A stretch of DNA of 33,582 bases from the NCBI GenBank assembly GCA_017940255.1, contig JAGAZB010000051.1, positions 1-33,582 of the forward strand. Direction: 5' to 3'. The stretch is from Treponema sp. (GTDB lineage: Bacteria > Spirochaetota > Spirochaetia > Treponematales > Treponemataceae). The notes under the pieces were generated by a model. That model searched no databases, was not told the DNA's origin, and was given only the letters and a program-made list of their open reading frames with translations. Position numbers and translations under genes: made by a program. Shown here piece by piece: positions 21,877-30,408 of the stretch. Each line of letters starts with the position of its first letter. The first letter of the stretch is position 1.

Positions 21877-22532
21877 ACAGTTTGTATTTTGTATTTTCAT
21901 GTTTAGGACTTGCTGGCGGCCTGCTTTGTGCTACTGGTGACATACTTTTTGACTTGAAGGGAAATGGAAATCAGAAGCTTGGTACTTCAAAAAACATCGA
22001 CAGCAACTGGACAAAAATGGCAGACTGGAGATTCGGCTGGTCTATTGCTCTTGCGCTTATTGGCGATGCTCTTGTTTGTCTTGGCTTTTATTCCCTTGGA
22101 ATGCAGATTGCAGAAAGCCGTCCTGTACTCGGATATCTTACTTTAGGCTTCGGTTACTTCGGTTCTTTTGCCGGAATTTTGATTCATTCACTGTGCTGTC
22201 TTCAAGCTCTGATTTACAAGGGAGCGATGAAACGCGGAAGTCTAGAAATTGCAGATGATATACTTGAAAAGATTTACAAGCAGGTTACCGTGCCATTTTT
22301 TACAGGCTACATCAGTTTGCTGGCTCCCACAGTCACTGTAATTATTGCAATTTTCAACGGCGCTCTTGATGTGCCAAAAATCTGCGTAATTTTAAATCCT
22401 CTTGTTTTCCTGATTTTTGGAATTACCTGTAGAAAAATAAATCCTGTAAAATTTCAGGATTTACCTGGAATCATAATGCCGAGTCTTGGACTTGGAATGT
22501 TCGGGCTGATTGGAATGCTGAATTTGCTGTAG
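21873..22532 (+). CDS. Integral membrane protein of unknown function in the ATPase operon
   Basis: The 219-residue product has about six hydrophobic segments (roughly 4-22, 57-76, 85-107, 137-160, 168-185 and 200-217). It begins without a signal peptide. Features include GDILFDLKGNGNQKLGTSKNIDSNWTKM after the first helix and HSLCCLQALIYKG between helices 3 and 4. I do not recognise a function. It overlaps the HMA2-like gene by four bases, so the two are translationally coupled, and it is the last gene of the operator-controlled ATPase operon. Confidence 0.65.
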   Translation: MNSLYFVFSCLGLAGGLLCATGDILFDLKGNGNQKLGTSKNIDSNWTKMADWRFGWSIALALIGDALVCLGFYSLGMQIAESRPVLGYLTLGFGYFGSFAGILIHSLCCLQALIYKGAMKRGSLEIADDILEKIYKQVTVPFFTGYISLLAPTVTVIIAIFNGALDVPKICVILNPLVFLIFGITCRKINPVKFQDLPGIIMPSLGLGMFGLIGMLNLL

Positions 22533-22573
22533 ATATGGTGAATAGACAGTAACAGACGATAAGACACTCCAAC

Positions 22574-22608
22574 TTGCAGAAAACACTCCATTCTGCAATT
22601 TAAATTTT
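22574..22608 (+). terminator. Terminator-like hairpin after the ATPase operon
   Basis: TTGCAGA (22574-22580) and TCTGCAA (22592-22598) form a seven-base stem with an 11-base loop, followed by TTTAAATTTT. Moderate strength. Confidence 0.45.
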
Positions 22609-22621
22609 CTAAATCGCAGAT

Positions 22622-22637
22622 GGTAGTCTTGACTAAC
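22622..22637. promoter_or_regulatory. N6 palindrome operator, copy 14 (one mismatch)
   Basis: GGTAGTCTTGACTAAC, one mismatch in the left arm. It contains TTGACT (22629-22634), the -35 of the ABC operon promoter. Confidence 0.6.
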
Positions 22638-22657
22638 AAATAACAAGTTTTTATCAT
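22629..22657 (+). promoter_or_regulatory. Predicted promoter of the ABC pair
   Basis: TTGACT, 17-base spacer, TATCAT (22652-22657). Copy 14 overlaps the -35 and copy 15 lies at about +4. Confidence 0.6.
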
Positions 22658-22667
22658 TGTTATAAAA

Positions 22668-22683
22668 GTTAGTTAGGACTAAC
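22668..22683. promoter_or_regulatory. N6 palindrome operator, copy 15
   Basis: GTTAGTTAGGACTAAC, perfect palindrome, 46 bases from copy 14, between the -10 and the ribosome binding site GGAG (22690-22693). Confidence 0.75.
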
Positions 22684-22698
22684 TGTAATGGAGTTTAT

Positions 22699-24540
22699 AT
22701 GTCTAATAAAAATGTTACAGCTGCAAAAAAAGCTTCTGCAAAGAAGCGCGGCCTTTTGGGCTGGATTTTCTTTTTTGCAGGAGAAAAAAAAGGGCAGTAC
22801 TTTTTAAGTGTCTTTTTTGCCCTGCTGAGTGTGGCCTGCTGTATAGCACCATATTTTATGATTGCACGAATTGTCCGCCAGCTTATGAGCGGCCTTCGTG
22901 ACTGGCAAGTTTATTTACAAGAGTGTGGAATTACAGCTCTTTTCTGGCTTGGAAATGTTCTTTTTCATGCCATTTCCACCTCTATGAGCCATATCGCAAC
23001 CTTTAATCTGCTTGGTAACATCAGAAAAAAGATGTGCGATAAAATTACCAGAGTGCCACTTGGAACAATTCTTGATATGCCTTCCGGTTCTCTTAAAAAT
23101 ATTATGATTGACCGAGTAGACAGCATGGAAACAACTCTGGCTCACATTGTTCCTGAATATACCTCAAATATCCTTTTATCCATCGTTCTTATAGTTTATC
23201 TTTTTGTGCTGGACTGGCGTTTAGCTTTGGCCTGTATGGCTGTCCTACCGGTAGGTATTATTGCAATGTGCTTTATGATGAAGGATGGCCCAGCGCGATT
23301 CAAATATGCTCTGGATAAGACAAAGGTTCTGAACGACACTGCCGTAGAATACATAAACGGAATTGAAGTAATTAAAGCCTTTGGAAAATCAAAATCAAGC
23401 TATGAACGCTTTGTAACCGCCGCAAAAGAAGGTGCTGCCTGCTATGTAGAATGGATGCGCGACTGTATCTGGCCTCACGCTGTTGCAACCGTAGTAACTC
23501 CTTCACTTATTTTTTCACTTCTTCCAATCGGTGGCTTTATGTTCTTACAGGGAAAGGTTGATGCATCACTTTTTATTACACTTATAATTCTTGCTCTTTC
23601 TGCTGTTCAGCCTTTCTTAATTGCTTTTACCTACCATGACGATATAGCCAAGGCCAAGGCAATTTTTGGCGAAGTTGGTTCAATTATGGAGCTTGCAGAG
23701 CTTGAGCGTCCTACAGTTAATAAAGCTCTTCCTGCAGATAACTCAATTGTTCTTAAAGATGTAAGATTTTCTTATAAGAAGGATTCGGTGGTTGAGCCTG
23801 TCGAAACTACCGAATCCACTCCCGCTGGTTTCGACAAGCTCAACCGACGCGAGGAAATCCTCCACGGCATAAACATGACCCTTCCACAAGGCTCATATTC
23901 CGCCTTTGTTGGTCCAAGCGGTTCGGGAAAATCTACAATCGCCCGCCTTATAGCCTCTCTTTGGGATGTAGATTCCGGCAGCATAGAAATTGGCGGTGTT
24001 AATATCAAAGACTTAAGCCTTGAAGAATACAACAATCGCGTTGCTTATGTTTCACAGGATAACTTCCTCTTTGACCTCAGCGTTCGCGATAATATCCGTC
24101 TGGGCCGTCAAACTGCCACAGATGCCGAAGTAGAAGATATTGCCCGCAAGGCCGGCTGCTACGACTTTATTATGTCTCTGGAAAACGGCTTTGACACAAT
24201 TGTTGGCGGCAGTGGAGCCCACCTGAGCGGCGGTGAACGTCAGCGAATTGCAATTGCCCGTGCCATGATGAAGGACGCGCCAATCGTAATTTTAGATGAG
24301 GCCACAGCTTACACAGACCCGGAAAACGAAGCAATTATTCAAAAATCAGTTGCCCAGCTGGTAAAGGGAAAAACTCTGATTGTAATTGCTCACCGCCTTT
24401 CAACGGTTAAAGACGCTGACAAGCTTTATGTAATTAAAGACGGTCAGATAGACAGCCAAGGCAGCCACGAAGAGCTTCTTGCTTTGAATGGTTTGTATAA
24501 GAATATGTGGGAAGCCCATATAGAATCAAAAGATGAATAA
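22699..24540 (+). CDS. ABC transporter permease/ATPase, YbtP-like half
   Basis: The 613-residue half-transporter has six membrane helices in about residues 25-320 and a C-terminal ATPase domain: Walker A GPSGSGKST (405-413), signature LSGGERQ (about 509-515), Walker B IVILDEA. It has the exporter fold, but paired genes of this type near iron genes and an AraC regulator often act as YbtP/YbtQ-like siderophore importers. The second half follows after 17 bases. The first strand of the ATPase domain (VRFSYKKD) is followed by about 25 residues (VVEPVETTESTPAGFDKLNR) from two palindromic repeats, inserted before EEILHGINMTL. Two operators at the promoter tie it to the metal regulon. Import direction is inference. 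Confidence 0.85.
   Translation: MSNKNVTAAKKASAKKRGLLGWIFFFAGEKKGQYFLSVFFALLSVACCIAPYFMIARIVRQLMSGLRDWQVYLQECGITALFWLGNVLFHAISTSMSHIATFNLLGNIRKKMCDKITRVPLGTILDMPSGSLKNIMIDRVDSMETTLAHIVPEYTSNILLSIVLIVYLFVLDWRLALACMAVLPVGIIAMCFMMKDGPARFKYALDKTKVLNDTAVEYINGIEVIKAFGKSKSSYERFVTAAKEGAACYVEWMRDCIWPHAVATVVTPSLIFSLLPIGGFMFLQGKVDASLFITLIILALSAVQPFLIAFTYHDDIAKAKAIFGEVGSIMELAELERPTVNKALPADNSIVLKDVRFSYKKDSVVEPVETTESTPAGFDKLNRREEILHGINMTLPQGSYSAFVGPSGSGKSTIARLIASLWDVDSGSIEIGGVNIKDLSLEEYNNRVAYVSQDNFLFDLSVRDNIRLGRQTATDAEVEDIARKAGCYDFIMSLENGFDTIVGGSGAHLSGGERQRIAIARAMMKDAPIVILDEATAYTDPENEAIIQKSVAQLVKGKTLIVIAHRLSTVKDADKLYVIKDGQIDSQGSHEELLALNGLYKNMWEAHIESKDE
23781..23845. repeat. Two palindromic repeats (family A) inside the first ABC gene
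   Basis: The first is a 37-base palindrome with 13-base arms and one mismatch (23781-23817), core GTGGTTGAGCCTGTCGAAAC. The second, GGTTTCGACAAGCTCAACC, lies at 23827-23845. Both are read in frame. Confidence 0.85.
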
Positions 24541-24557
24541 AGCAGGCGGAGAAAATT

Positions 24558-26372
24558 ATGTTTGGAACAATAATCAAATTTTTTAATTTTTGTGATAAAG
24601 AAAACCGCAGAAAATTTACAGGCTCCATATTTGTAGGGATCTTAAATTCCCTTTTTATGGCCTTGAGAATTGCCGCCGTAGCCGTAATGCTGCGCGGAGT
24701 AATTGCCACAGCCCTGGAAGGAGCCACCTTTGAAACAAAAACAATCTGGCTTTCCTTTGCAATTATGTGTGTCAGCATAATCGGGGGAATTATTACCCGA
24801 AAAATTACTGCCATGTGGCAGTGCGAAGGTGGTTACAGAACCTGTGCTAAAAAGCGCATCGAAATTGCAGAGCACCTGCGCTATCTTCCAATGGGTTATT
24901 TCAACGAAAATAGCCTTGGAGAAATTACCTCTGTTACAACAAACACAATGGAAAGTGTAGGTGATGTTGCAACCCGCGCCGTTATGATGGTATTCCAGGG
25001 ACTGCTGGACACAAGCCTTATTATTGTAATGCTCTTTTTCTTTGACTGGAGAATTGCCCTTGTAGGCCTTGCAGGCTTTGGACTTTTTGAGTTTGTAAAT
25101 CTTTTTATGCGCCTTGCCGTAAAAAATGTTTCTGCCGACAAATATCGCGATGACGCCGCAGAAATTGGTAAAGTCCTGGAATATATTCAGGGAATTGCCG
25201 AGGTTAAGGCCTATAATCTTTCCGGTGAACGCCGTAAGGAATTAAATGAAGTAATAGACCGCCGCAAAAAGACCCTTATTAAAATGGAAATGCGCTGTAT
25301 TCCGGTTTCTAATCTTCAGTCTCTGGTTGCAAAGCTTACCGGTGTTGCTATGATGATTGCTTCGCTTTACTTCTTCTTTAATGGCTCAATGATTCTTGCA
25401 GACTGCGCTACAATGCTAGTTTGTTCTTTTATGCTCTTTAATGCCCTTGAAGCCGGCGGAAACTATTCAGCTCTTTTGCGTGTAATTGATATTGGAGTAA
25501 CAAAGGCAAGTAAGATTCTCGCACTGCCTACTATGGATATTGAGGGAAAAAAAGGAGGGGAAGGCCTTCCCCTCGCTCCAGCCGGCAAGCCGTCTTCCGC
25601 TACCCCTTCTGCGGGGGACACCCCCGCAACGCCCCCGCTCATCCAGGCCAACTCAATCACCTTTGCCTACGACAAAAAGAAAATCATCGACGGCATTTCC
25701 CTTTCAATTCCAGCGCACAGCACAACTGCCATCGTTGGCCCAAGCGGTGGCGGAAAAACAACCTTCTGCCATCTTCTGGCCCGCTTCTGGGATGTAGATT
25801 CAGGTACTGTTACCCTAAAAGGTCAGAATGTCCGCGATTACAGTATGGATAACCTGATGGAAAACTTCAGCTTCGTATTCCAGAATGTTTATCTTTTCCA
25901 CGACACAATCGCAAATAATATCCGCTTTGGCCAGCCAGACGCTCCAATGGAAAAGGTTATTGCTGCCGCAAAAAAAGCCTGCTGTCACGATTTTATCAGC
26001 CAGCTGCCAAATGGCTACGACACAGTAATTGGAGAAGGTGGGGCTAATTTAAGTGGAGGAGAACGCCAGCGCATTTCTATCGCCCGCGCCATTATGAAGG
26101 ATTCTCCAATCATCATCCTTGATGAAGCAACTGCCAACGTTGACCCTGAAAATGAGCGGGACCTTATGACCGCCATCAGCGAGTTAACCCGCGAAAAAAC
26201 AGTTATCATGATTGCACACCGTCTTAAGACAGTCCGCAATGCCGACCAGATTGTCGTAATAGACAAGGGCCGCATTGCAGAGCAGGGCAAACACGAAGAG
26301 CTTATTGCAAAGGGGGGAATTTATTCCCGCTTTATTGCTTCCCGAAAAGAAGCTGTCAGCTGGAAGTTGTAA
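24558..26372 (+). CDS. ABC transporter permease/ATPase, YbtQ-like half
   Basis: The 604-residue product is the partner of the preceding half-transporter. Six membrane helices lie in about residues 15-310 and the ATPase domain shows Walker A GPSGGGKTT (394-402), signature LSGGERQ and Walker B IIILDEA. Together they would form a heterodimer in the inner membrane. Between the membrane part and the ATPase, residues about 333-361 (KGGEGLPLAPAGKPSSATPSAGDTPATPP) are Pro/Ala/Gly-rich and encoded by a GC-rich family B repeat of about 87 bases, i.e. 29 codons. A GGCGGAG ribosome binding site lies seven bases before the ATG. Substrate may be a ferric siderophore made by other organisms, as no biosynthetic gene is present. 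Confidence 0.85.
   Translation: MFGTIIKFFNFCDKENRRKFTGSIFVGILNSLFMALRIAAVAVMLRGVIATALEGATFETKTIWLSFAIMCVSIIGGIITRKITAMWQCEGGYRTCAKKRIEIAEHLRYLPMGYFNENSLGEITSVTTNTMESVGDVATRAVMMVFQGLLDTSLIIVMLFFFDWRIALVGLAGFGLFEFVNLFMRLAVKNVSADKYRDDAAEIGKVLEYIQGIAEVKAYNLSGERRKELNEVIDRRKKTLIKMEMRCIPVSNLQSLVAKLTGVAMMIASLYFFFNGSMILADCATMLVCSFMLFNALEAGGNYSALLRVIDIGVTKASKILALPTMDIEGKKGGEGLPLAPAGKPSSATPSAGDTPATPPLIQANSITFAYDKKKIIDGISLSIPAHSTTAIVGPSGGGKTTFCHLLARFWDVDSGTVTLKGQNVRDYSMDNLMENFSFVFQNVYLFHDTIANNIRFGQPDAPMEKVIAAAKKACCHDFISQLPNGYDTVIGEGGANLSGGERQRISIARAIMKDSPIIILDEATANVDPENERDLMTAISELTREKTVIMIAHRLKTVRNADQIVVIDKGRIAEQGKHEELIAKGGIYSRFIASRKEAVSWKL
25554..25640. repeat. GC-rich repeat (family B) inside the second ABC gene
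   Basis: It begins with the palindrome GGGGAAGGCCTTCCCC and ends with CGGGGGACACCCCCG followed by CAACGCCCCC. The last part matches the copy at 30409-30510. It is in frame and about 87 bases long. Confidence 0.8.
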
Positions 26373-26387
26373 TTTTAGGTTGAACCT

Positions 26388-26410
26388 GCGGTCATTGAGC
26401 TTGTCGAAAT
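26388..26410. repeat. Partial palindromic repeat (family A) after the ABC operon
   Basis: GCGGTCATTGAGCTTGTCGA followed by AAT, nearly identical to the left part of the copy at 21493; its right arm is missing. Confidence 0.7.
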
Positions 26411-26442
26411 CTGTAAATATTGCGACAGCAATAACCTTGAGT

Positions 26443-26472
26443 GCGGTGGTTTCGACAAAGCTCAACCACCGC
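26443..26472. repeat. Palindromic repeat (family A) between convergent ABC and TetR genes
   Basis: GCGGTGGTT ... AACCACCGC, nine-base perfect arms enclosing TCGACAAAGCTC. It ends two bases from the TetR stop and may act as a transcription barrier in both directions. Confidence 0.8.
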
Positions 26473-26473
26473 A

Positions 26474-27100
26474 TTATTTACAGGAAATGCCCATCATGTG
26501 CATCATTCCGTAACGGGTAAAGGCTTCAATATTGTCTATGTACTGCATGGCAGTTTCCTTAGACATTTTGTGGGTAATAATTTCGACAAAGGCATTTATG
26601 ACAGTTGAAGCAATAAAATGCACTGTCATAGTGTCTACTTTTTTAGACGAAATATGATTGTCATACATCCAGTTAAAAGTTTCTTCACAGTTTTTTGTGT
26701 AAAGATCACAGATTTCTTCCTGAAAATGCTCGTGAGTAGAACCTGCCGACTTTGTAAGCAGCAGAGTAAAAGTGTCAAAATTATCAAAAATAAAGTTTAA
26801 AAGCTCGTTTGTAGATTCTCTTTCCTGTTCAAAATGCTCTTTAGAAACAAGATTATCCAGATCCAAATGATGAGAAGAATCGGCCAGCATAACAGTTTGA
26901 GTTGTAAAATCTATAGCCTGGTCTACAAGGGCACAAAAAAGAGCATCCTTATCCTTAAAATGACGGTACATTGCGCCTGTAGTAAGTCCTGCATTTGCGG
27001 CAATAGTTCGCAATGAGGCGTTTACAAAGCCTTTTTCAAGGAATTCCTTTTTTGCACTTTCGAGAATTTTCGCTTTTGTTTCTGCTGCTGATTCGCTCAT
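26474..27100 (-). CDS. TetR-family repressor
   Basis: The 208-residue protein has an N-terminal TetR helix-turn-helix (about residues 8-52: AKILESAKKEFLEKGFVNASLRTIAANAGLTTGAMYRHFKDKDALF). The C-terminal ligand domain is not similar to a specific subgroup I can name. It is divergent from the MMPL/RND operon, the usual arrangement for a TetR repressor controlling an exporter. Three copies of a 15-base palindrome (GATAACA-N-TGTTATC) lie in the shared promoter region, two of them over the RND promoter. AAGG lies two to three bases before the ATG. It probably represses both itself and the RND operon until a ligand binds. Confidence 0.9.
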   Translation of the reverse strand: MSESAAETKAKILESAKKEFLEKGFVNASLRTIAANAGLTTGAMYRHFKDKDALFCALVDQAIDFTTQTVMLADSSHHLDLDNLVSKEHFEQERESTNELLNFIFDNFDTFTLLLTKSAGSTHEHFQEEICDLYTKNCEETFNWMYDNHISSKKVDTMTVHFIASTVINAFVEIITHKMSKETAMQYIDNIEAFTRYGMMHMMGISCK

Positions 27101-27143
27101 GCCTTAAAAATAACAAGGAAAGAAAAAAAAATCAAGAAAAAGT

Positions 27144-27158
27144 GATAACAATGTTATC
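27144..27158. promoter_or_regulatory. TetR operator O1
   Basis: GATAACA-A-TGTTATC, perfect palindrome nearest to the tetR gene, 43 bases from its start; likely autoregulation. Confidence 0.75.
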
Positions 27159-27166
27159 AAAATCTA

Positions 27167-27196
27167 TTGACAAGATAACAGTGTTATCGATAAGAT
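27167..27196 (+). promoter_or_regulatory. Predicted promoter of the RND operon
   Basis: Consensus TTGACA (27167-27172), 18-base spacer, TAAGAT (27191-27196). O2 fills the spacer and O3 overlaps the -10. Confidence 0.65.
27174..27188. promoter_or_regulatory. TetR operator O2
   Basis: GATAACA-G-TGTTATC, perfect palindrome between -35 and -10 of the RND promoter. Confidence 0.8.
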
Positions 27197-27208
27197 AACG
27201 GTGTTATC
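27194..27208. promoter_or_regulatory. TetR operator O3 (one mismatch)
   Basis: GATAACG-G-TGTTATC, one mismatch, 20 bases after O2, overlapping the -10 and start of transcription. Confidence 0.7.
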
Positions 27209-27215
27209 AGAAAAA

Positions 27216-27231
27216 GTTATACGAAACTAAC
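27216..27231. promoter_or_regulatory. N6 palindrome operator, copy 16 (one mismatch)
   Basis: GTTATACGAAACTAAC, one mismatch in the left arm, about 13 bases after the predicted RND transcription start. Single and degenerate, so the weakest member of the set. Confidence 0.35.
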
Positions 27232-27258
27232 ATAAAAATCCATAATAAGGAGACAAAA

Positions 27259-29616
27259 GTGAAAGTCAAAAAAATTAATGACTGGTTCGAAAAGTTCGGA
27301 CGCTTTGAAGTAAAACATCGCTGGGGCTTCTTGTGCGGGCTCCTTGTGATTACAATCATAGGCTGTCTTGGTCTGTCGCGGCTTAAACTGGACAACGGAG
27401 AAGAAGACTGGTTTGACGACTGGGAAACCACAAAAGTAAATCAGGACCATTTTGAAAGTATTTTCGGTTCTACAGATACTCTGCTTGCCCACATTAAGGC
27501 AAAGGATGTATTTGACCCCGAAGTTCTTCAGATGATTGATGAACTTGGTGATGATCTTTTACAGAATGTTCCTTATGCAGGAAGTATTACTTCGTTGATG
27601 GAACTTTCTCTTCCAGTTGGAACAGAAGACGGCTTTGAAGTAAAAAGTCCTTTTGAAGACGGAGTTCCTTCTGACCCTGAAGAACTTGCTGAAAAGAAGG
27701 CATTTATCCTCAGTCGTGAATCTCTGGTAAATAATCTTGTAAGTGAAGATTGTACAGAAACCTGGCTGATTGTAAATCTGGAACAGTATTCAGAAAATCT
27801 TGACCAGGCAATGGCAAAAATTGCACCACCAGCTATGGAACTGTTTAATTCAGAAAAATATCGTTCAAATGATAAATGGGAGCTTCGTCCGGCTGGACTT
27901 TCCTACACAGAATATGAGGAAGAAAAAGCAATCGTATTTCAATGTATAAGCCGAATTGCACTTGGTTTTATTGTAATGCTGCTTTTCTTAATCATCTTTA
28001 TTCGCTCTCTTAGAGGTGTAATAGTTCCTTCAATTGCAACTCTTGGTGCCCTTGCAACAACCCTGGGTTTTTCCGCCTGGATGAACATAAAGGGCAACAA
28101 CACAATGATTCTTGTAACAGTTCTGCTTGCAATGGCTCTTGCAGTCGGCTATGCTGTTCACTACATCAACTCCTTTAAGATGCACTTCCGCAAAACCGGC
28201 CAGCGCAAGGAATCCATAGTTATGGGAATCCGCGACTCAGGCTGGGCCCTTTTCTTTACAGTAATCACTACAATGGCCGGCATGCTTTCCTTCCTTTCAG
28301 CAGGAATCAGACCAATGCGCTGGGTCGGTGGAATTACAGCTGCCGCAGTTCTTGCAGTTTTCATTTACGAAATTATCCTTTTGCCATGCCTTTACAGCTT
28401 TGGAAAAGACAAAGAACCCGATCCTGCTTTTGTTCAGAATGAAGGTTCCACAAAATCAGACCTCCGCATAGAAGCAATGGGTAAGTCTATCCTCAATAAA
28501 AAGTGGATTACAATTATTGCCGGAAGCGCCATCATCCTGTCCGTAATTCCAGGTCTTTTCAAAATAAAAGTAAACATGAACTATGCCGATATGATGGGCG
28601 AAAGAACTCCTTACATTCACCGCCTTATGGAAATTACCCGCAGCCAGCTTGGAAGCCAGTATTCCTACGAAGTTTTAGTTGAATATCAGGAAGAAGACGC
28701 TCTTAAAAATCCACAGGTTCTAAAAAATATGGACGAGCTTGCGGCCCGCATTGGAACCTTAAGTTCTACAAAAGTTTCAAACGGCAAACCTCGCGTTTCT
28801 TCAGTAACAAAAGTTATAAAAGAAATGAACCGTACTTTGAACGGCGACGATCCTGCCGCATACATAATTCCAGATGACCAGGATCTGGTAAGCCAGGAAA
28901 TGTTCCTTTACGAAATTTCCGGCGGTTCAGACCTCTACGATTATGTCAGCGAAGATTTTAAGGCCGGCTACCTCCACATAGAACTTAATGGTTACGATGG
29001 AGAAGAAATTGTCCGCAACCTTGAAGAAGTAAAAAAATGGTGTAAGGAACTCTTCCCGGATGCATCAAATGCAGGGGTTGTAGGTGAGGTAGTTCAATAT
29101 GCCCAGATGAACGGTAAGCTTGTTCGTGGTTCTATAAAATCAATCGGAACCTCTCTGCTGGTAATCCTTATCCTTTTAATTCTAGCCTTTACTTCTTTCC
29201 GAACAGGCTTTATCGCAATGATTCCAAACGTTGCGCCAATCGCAATTATCGGCGGAATTATGGGCTATGCCGGCGTAAACCTGGATATGATTACAGCCAT
29301 GATTATGCCAATGATTCTTGGTATTGCAGTTGATGATACAATCCACTTTACAAATCATATTAAATATCATTTTGAACTGACCGGAAATTACCGCGACGCA
29401 GTTTTGAATTCCTACCGCGAAATTGGAAAAACCATGATTATGACAACAGTTATTTTGTGTGCCATGTTCGCCATCTTCCTTACAAGCACAATGACCGTTC
29501 TTGTAAACATCGGCTGGCTTTCCATCGTAGGACTGGGCAGCGCCCTGATTGCAGACTACACACTCACACCGGTACTGTTATTTATAACTAAACCATTCGG
29601 AAAGGAGACAAAATAA
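27259..29616 (+). CDS. MMPL/RND-family transporter
   Basis: The 785-residue protein has the RND layout: one helix near residue 24-44, a large outer domain, helices 2-6 (about 226-400), a second half starting with KKWITIIAGSAIILSVIPG, a second outer domain, and helices 8-12 to the end. GIAVDDTIHF in the second half is the typical proton-relay region with Asp-Asp. The start is GTG 27259, six bases after AAGGAG. MMPL-type RND proteins move lipids, hopanoids or hydrophobic compounds towards the outer membrane. The next two genes encode a LolA-like periplasmic protein and an outer-membrane barrel, so the set may form an envelope lipid or lipoprotein export path. Control is by the adjacent TetR protein. 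Confidence 0.9.
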   Translation: MKVKKINDWFEKFGRFEVKHRWGFLCGLLVITIIGCLGLSRLKLDNGEEDWFDDWETTKVNQDHFESIFGSTDTLLAHIKAKDVFDPEVLQMIDELGDDLLQNVPYAGSITSLMELSLPVGTEDGFEVKSPFEDGVPSDPEELAEKKAFILSRESLVNNLVSEDCTETWLIVNLEQYSENLDQAMAKIAPPAMELFNSEKYRSNDKWELRPAGLSYTEYEEEKAIVFQCISRIALGFIVMLLFLIIFIRSLRGVIVPSIATLGALATTLGFSAWMNIKGNNTMILVTVLLAMALAVGYAVHYINSFKMHFRKTGQRKESIVMGIRDSGWALFFTVITTMAGMLSFLSAGIRPMRWVGGITAAAVLAVFIYEIILLPCLYSFGKDKEPDPAFVQNEGSTKSDLRIEAMGKSILNKKWITIIAGSAIILSVIPGLFKIKVNMNYADMMGERTPYIHRLMEITRSQLGSQYSYEVLVEYQEEDALKNPQVLKNMDELAARIGTLSSTKVSNGKPRVSSVTKVIKEMNRTLNGDDPAAYIIPDDQDLVSQEMFLYEISGGSDLYDYVSEDFKAGYLHIELNGYDGEEIVRNLEEVKKWCKELFPDASNAGVVGEVVQYAQMNGKLVRGSIKSIGTSLLVILILLILAFTSFRTGFIAMIPNVAPIAIIGGIMGYAGVNLDMITAMIMPMILGIAVDDTIHFTNHIKYHFELTGNYRDAVLNSYREIGKTMIMTTVILCAMFAIFLTSTMTVLVNIGWLSIVGLGSALIADYTLTPVLLFITKPFGKETK

Positions 29617-30408
29617 ATGAAAAAGATTCTTTTATCAATTACAGCATTATTTTTGGGAGCAGCTGTTTTTGCAGAAAGCGGCTACGACATCATGAAAAAA
29701 GCCGACGAAGTTGCAGAGCCAAAAACTTCTTCTTCAACCGCAAGTCTTACAATTCATTCTAAAAAAGGTTCAGACCGAATCCGCGAAGTAATTATGAAAA
29801 GCAAGGATTACGGAGATGTAAGTAAGGAAGTAATTGTCTTTACAAGTCCAAAGGATGTTTCCGGAACCGGCTATCTTATGTTTGAATACAAGGAAGATTC
29901 AAATGGAAACAAAAAAGATTCCGACAACTGGCTCTATCTTCCAGCCATGAAAAAGACCCGCCGCATCGCCTCCAGCGGAAGCGAAAGCGAAGGCTCTTTT
30001 ATGGGAACAGATTTTACCTACCAGGATATGGGAGACCGCAGCCTGAACAAGTACGACTATAATCTGCTTGGCGAAGAAGCTGTAGACGGCGTGGACTGCT
30101 ACAAGGTTGAATGCATCAGCAAAGAGGGAACTGAAAAGGATCCTCGCTACATCACCTATATTTCAAAAGCAGATTACATTATGCGCAAGTGTGAATTCTA
30201 CGACCGCCAGAATCAGCTGCACAGAGTTCTTACCTGCACAGATTTTACTAACATCAAAGGCTTTACAACAGCCCAGAAAATGAAGATGGAAAACGTTCAG
30301 ACAGGCACCTGGTCTTTAATTGAAACAAAAAACATCGCTTACGACGAAGAAGACATAGACGATTCTTTGTTTACAGTTGCAGCATTGGAGAAGGGTAGAA
30401 TTAGATAA
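29617..30408 (+). CDS. Outer-membrane lipoprotein-sorting (LolA-like) protein
   Basis: The 263-residue product has a signal peptide (KKILLSITALFLGAAVFA, cleavage before ESGYD), so it is periplasmic. The mature part matches the LolA-like family that is often co-encoded with MMPL transporters: YDIMKKADEV near the start, then MKSKDYGDVSKEVIVFTSPKDVSGTGYL and DNWLYLPAMKKTRRI, then GTDFTYQDMGDR. Such proteins have an open beta-barrel that carries a lipid chain. No lipobox cysteine is present. Its ATG follows directly on the stop of the transporter gene, so expression is coupled. It likely shuttles the substrate of the RND pump to the outer membrane; the substrate is unknown. Confidence 0.88.
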   Translation: MKKILLSITALFLGAAVFAESGYDIMKKADEVAEPKTSSSTASLTIHSKKGSDRIREVIMKSKDYGDVSKEVIVFTSPKDVSGTGYLMFEYKEDSNGNKKDSDNWLYLPAMKKTRRIASSGSESEGSFMGTDFTYQDMGDRSLNKYDYNLLGEEAVDGVDCYKVECISKEGTEKDPRYITYISKADYIMRKCEFYDRQNQLHRVLTCTDFTNIKGFTTAQKMKMENVQTGTWSLIETKNIAYDEEDIDDSLFTVAALEKGRIR

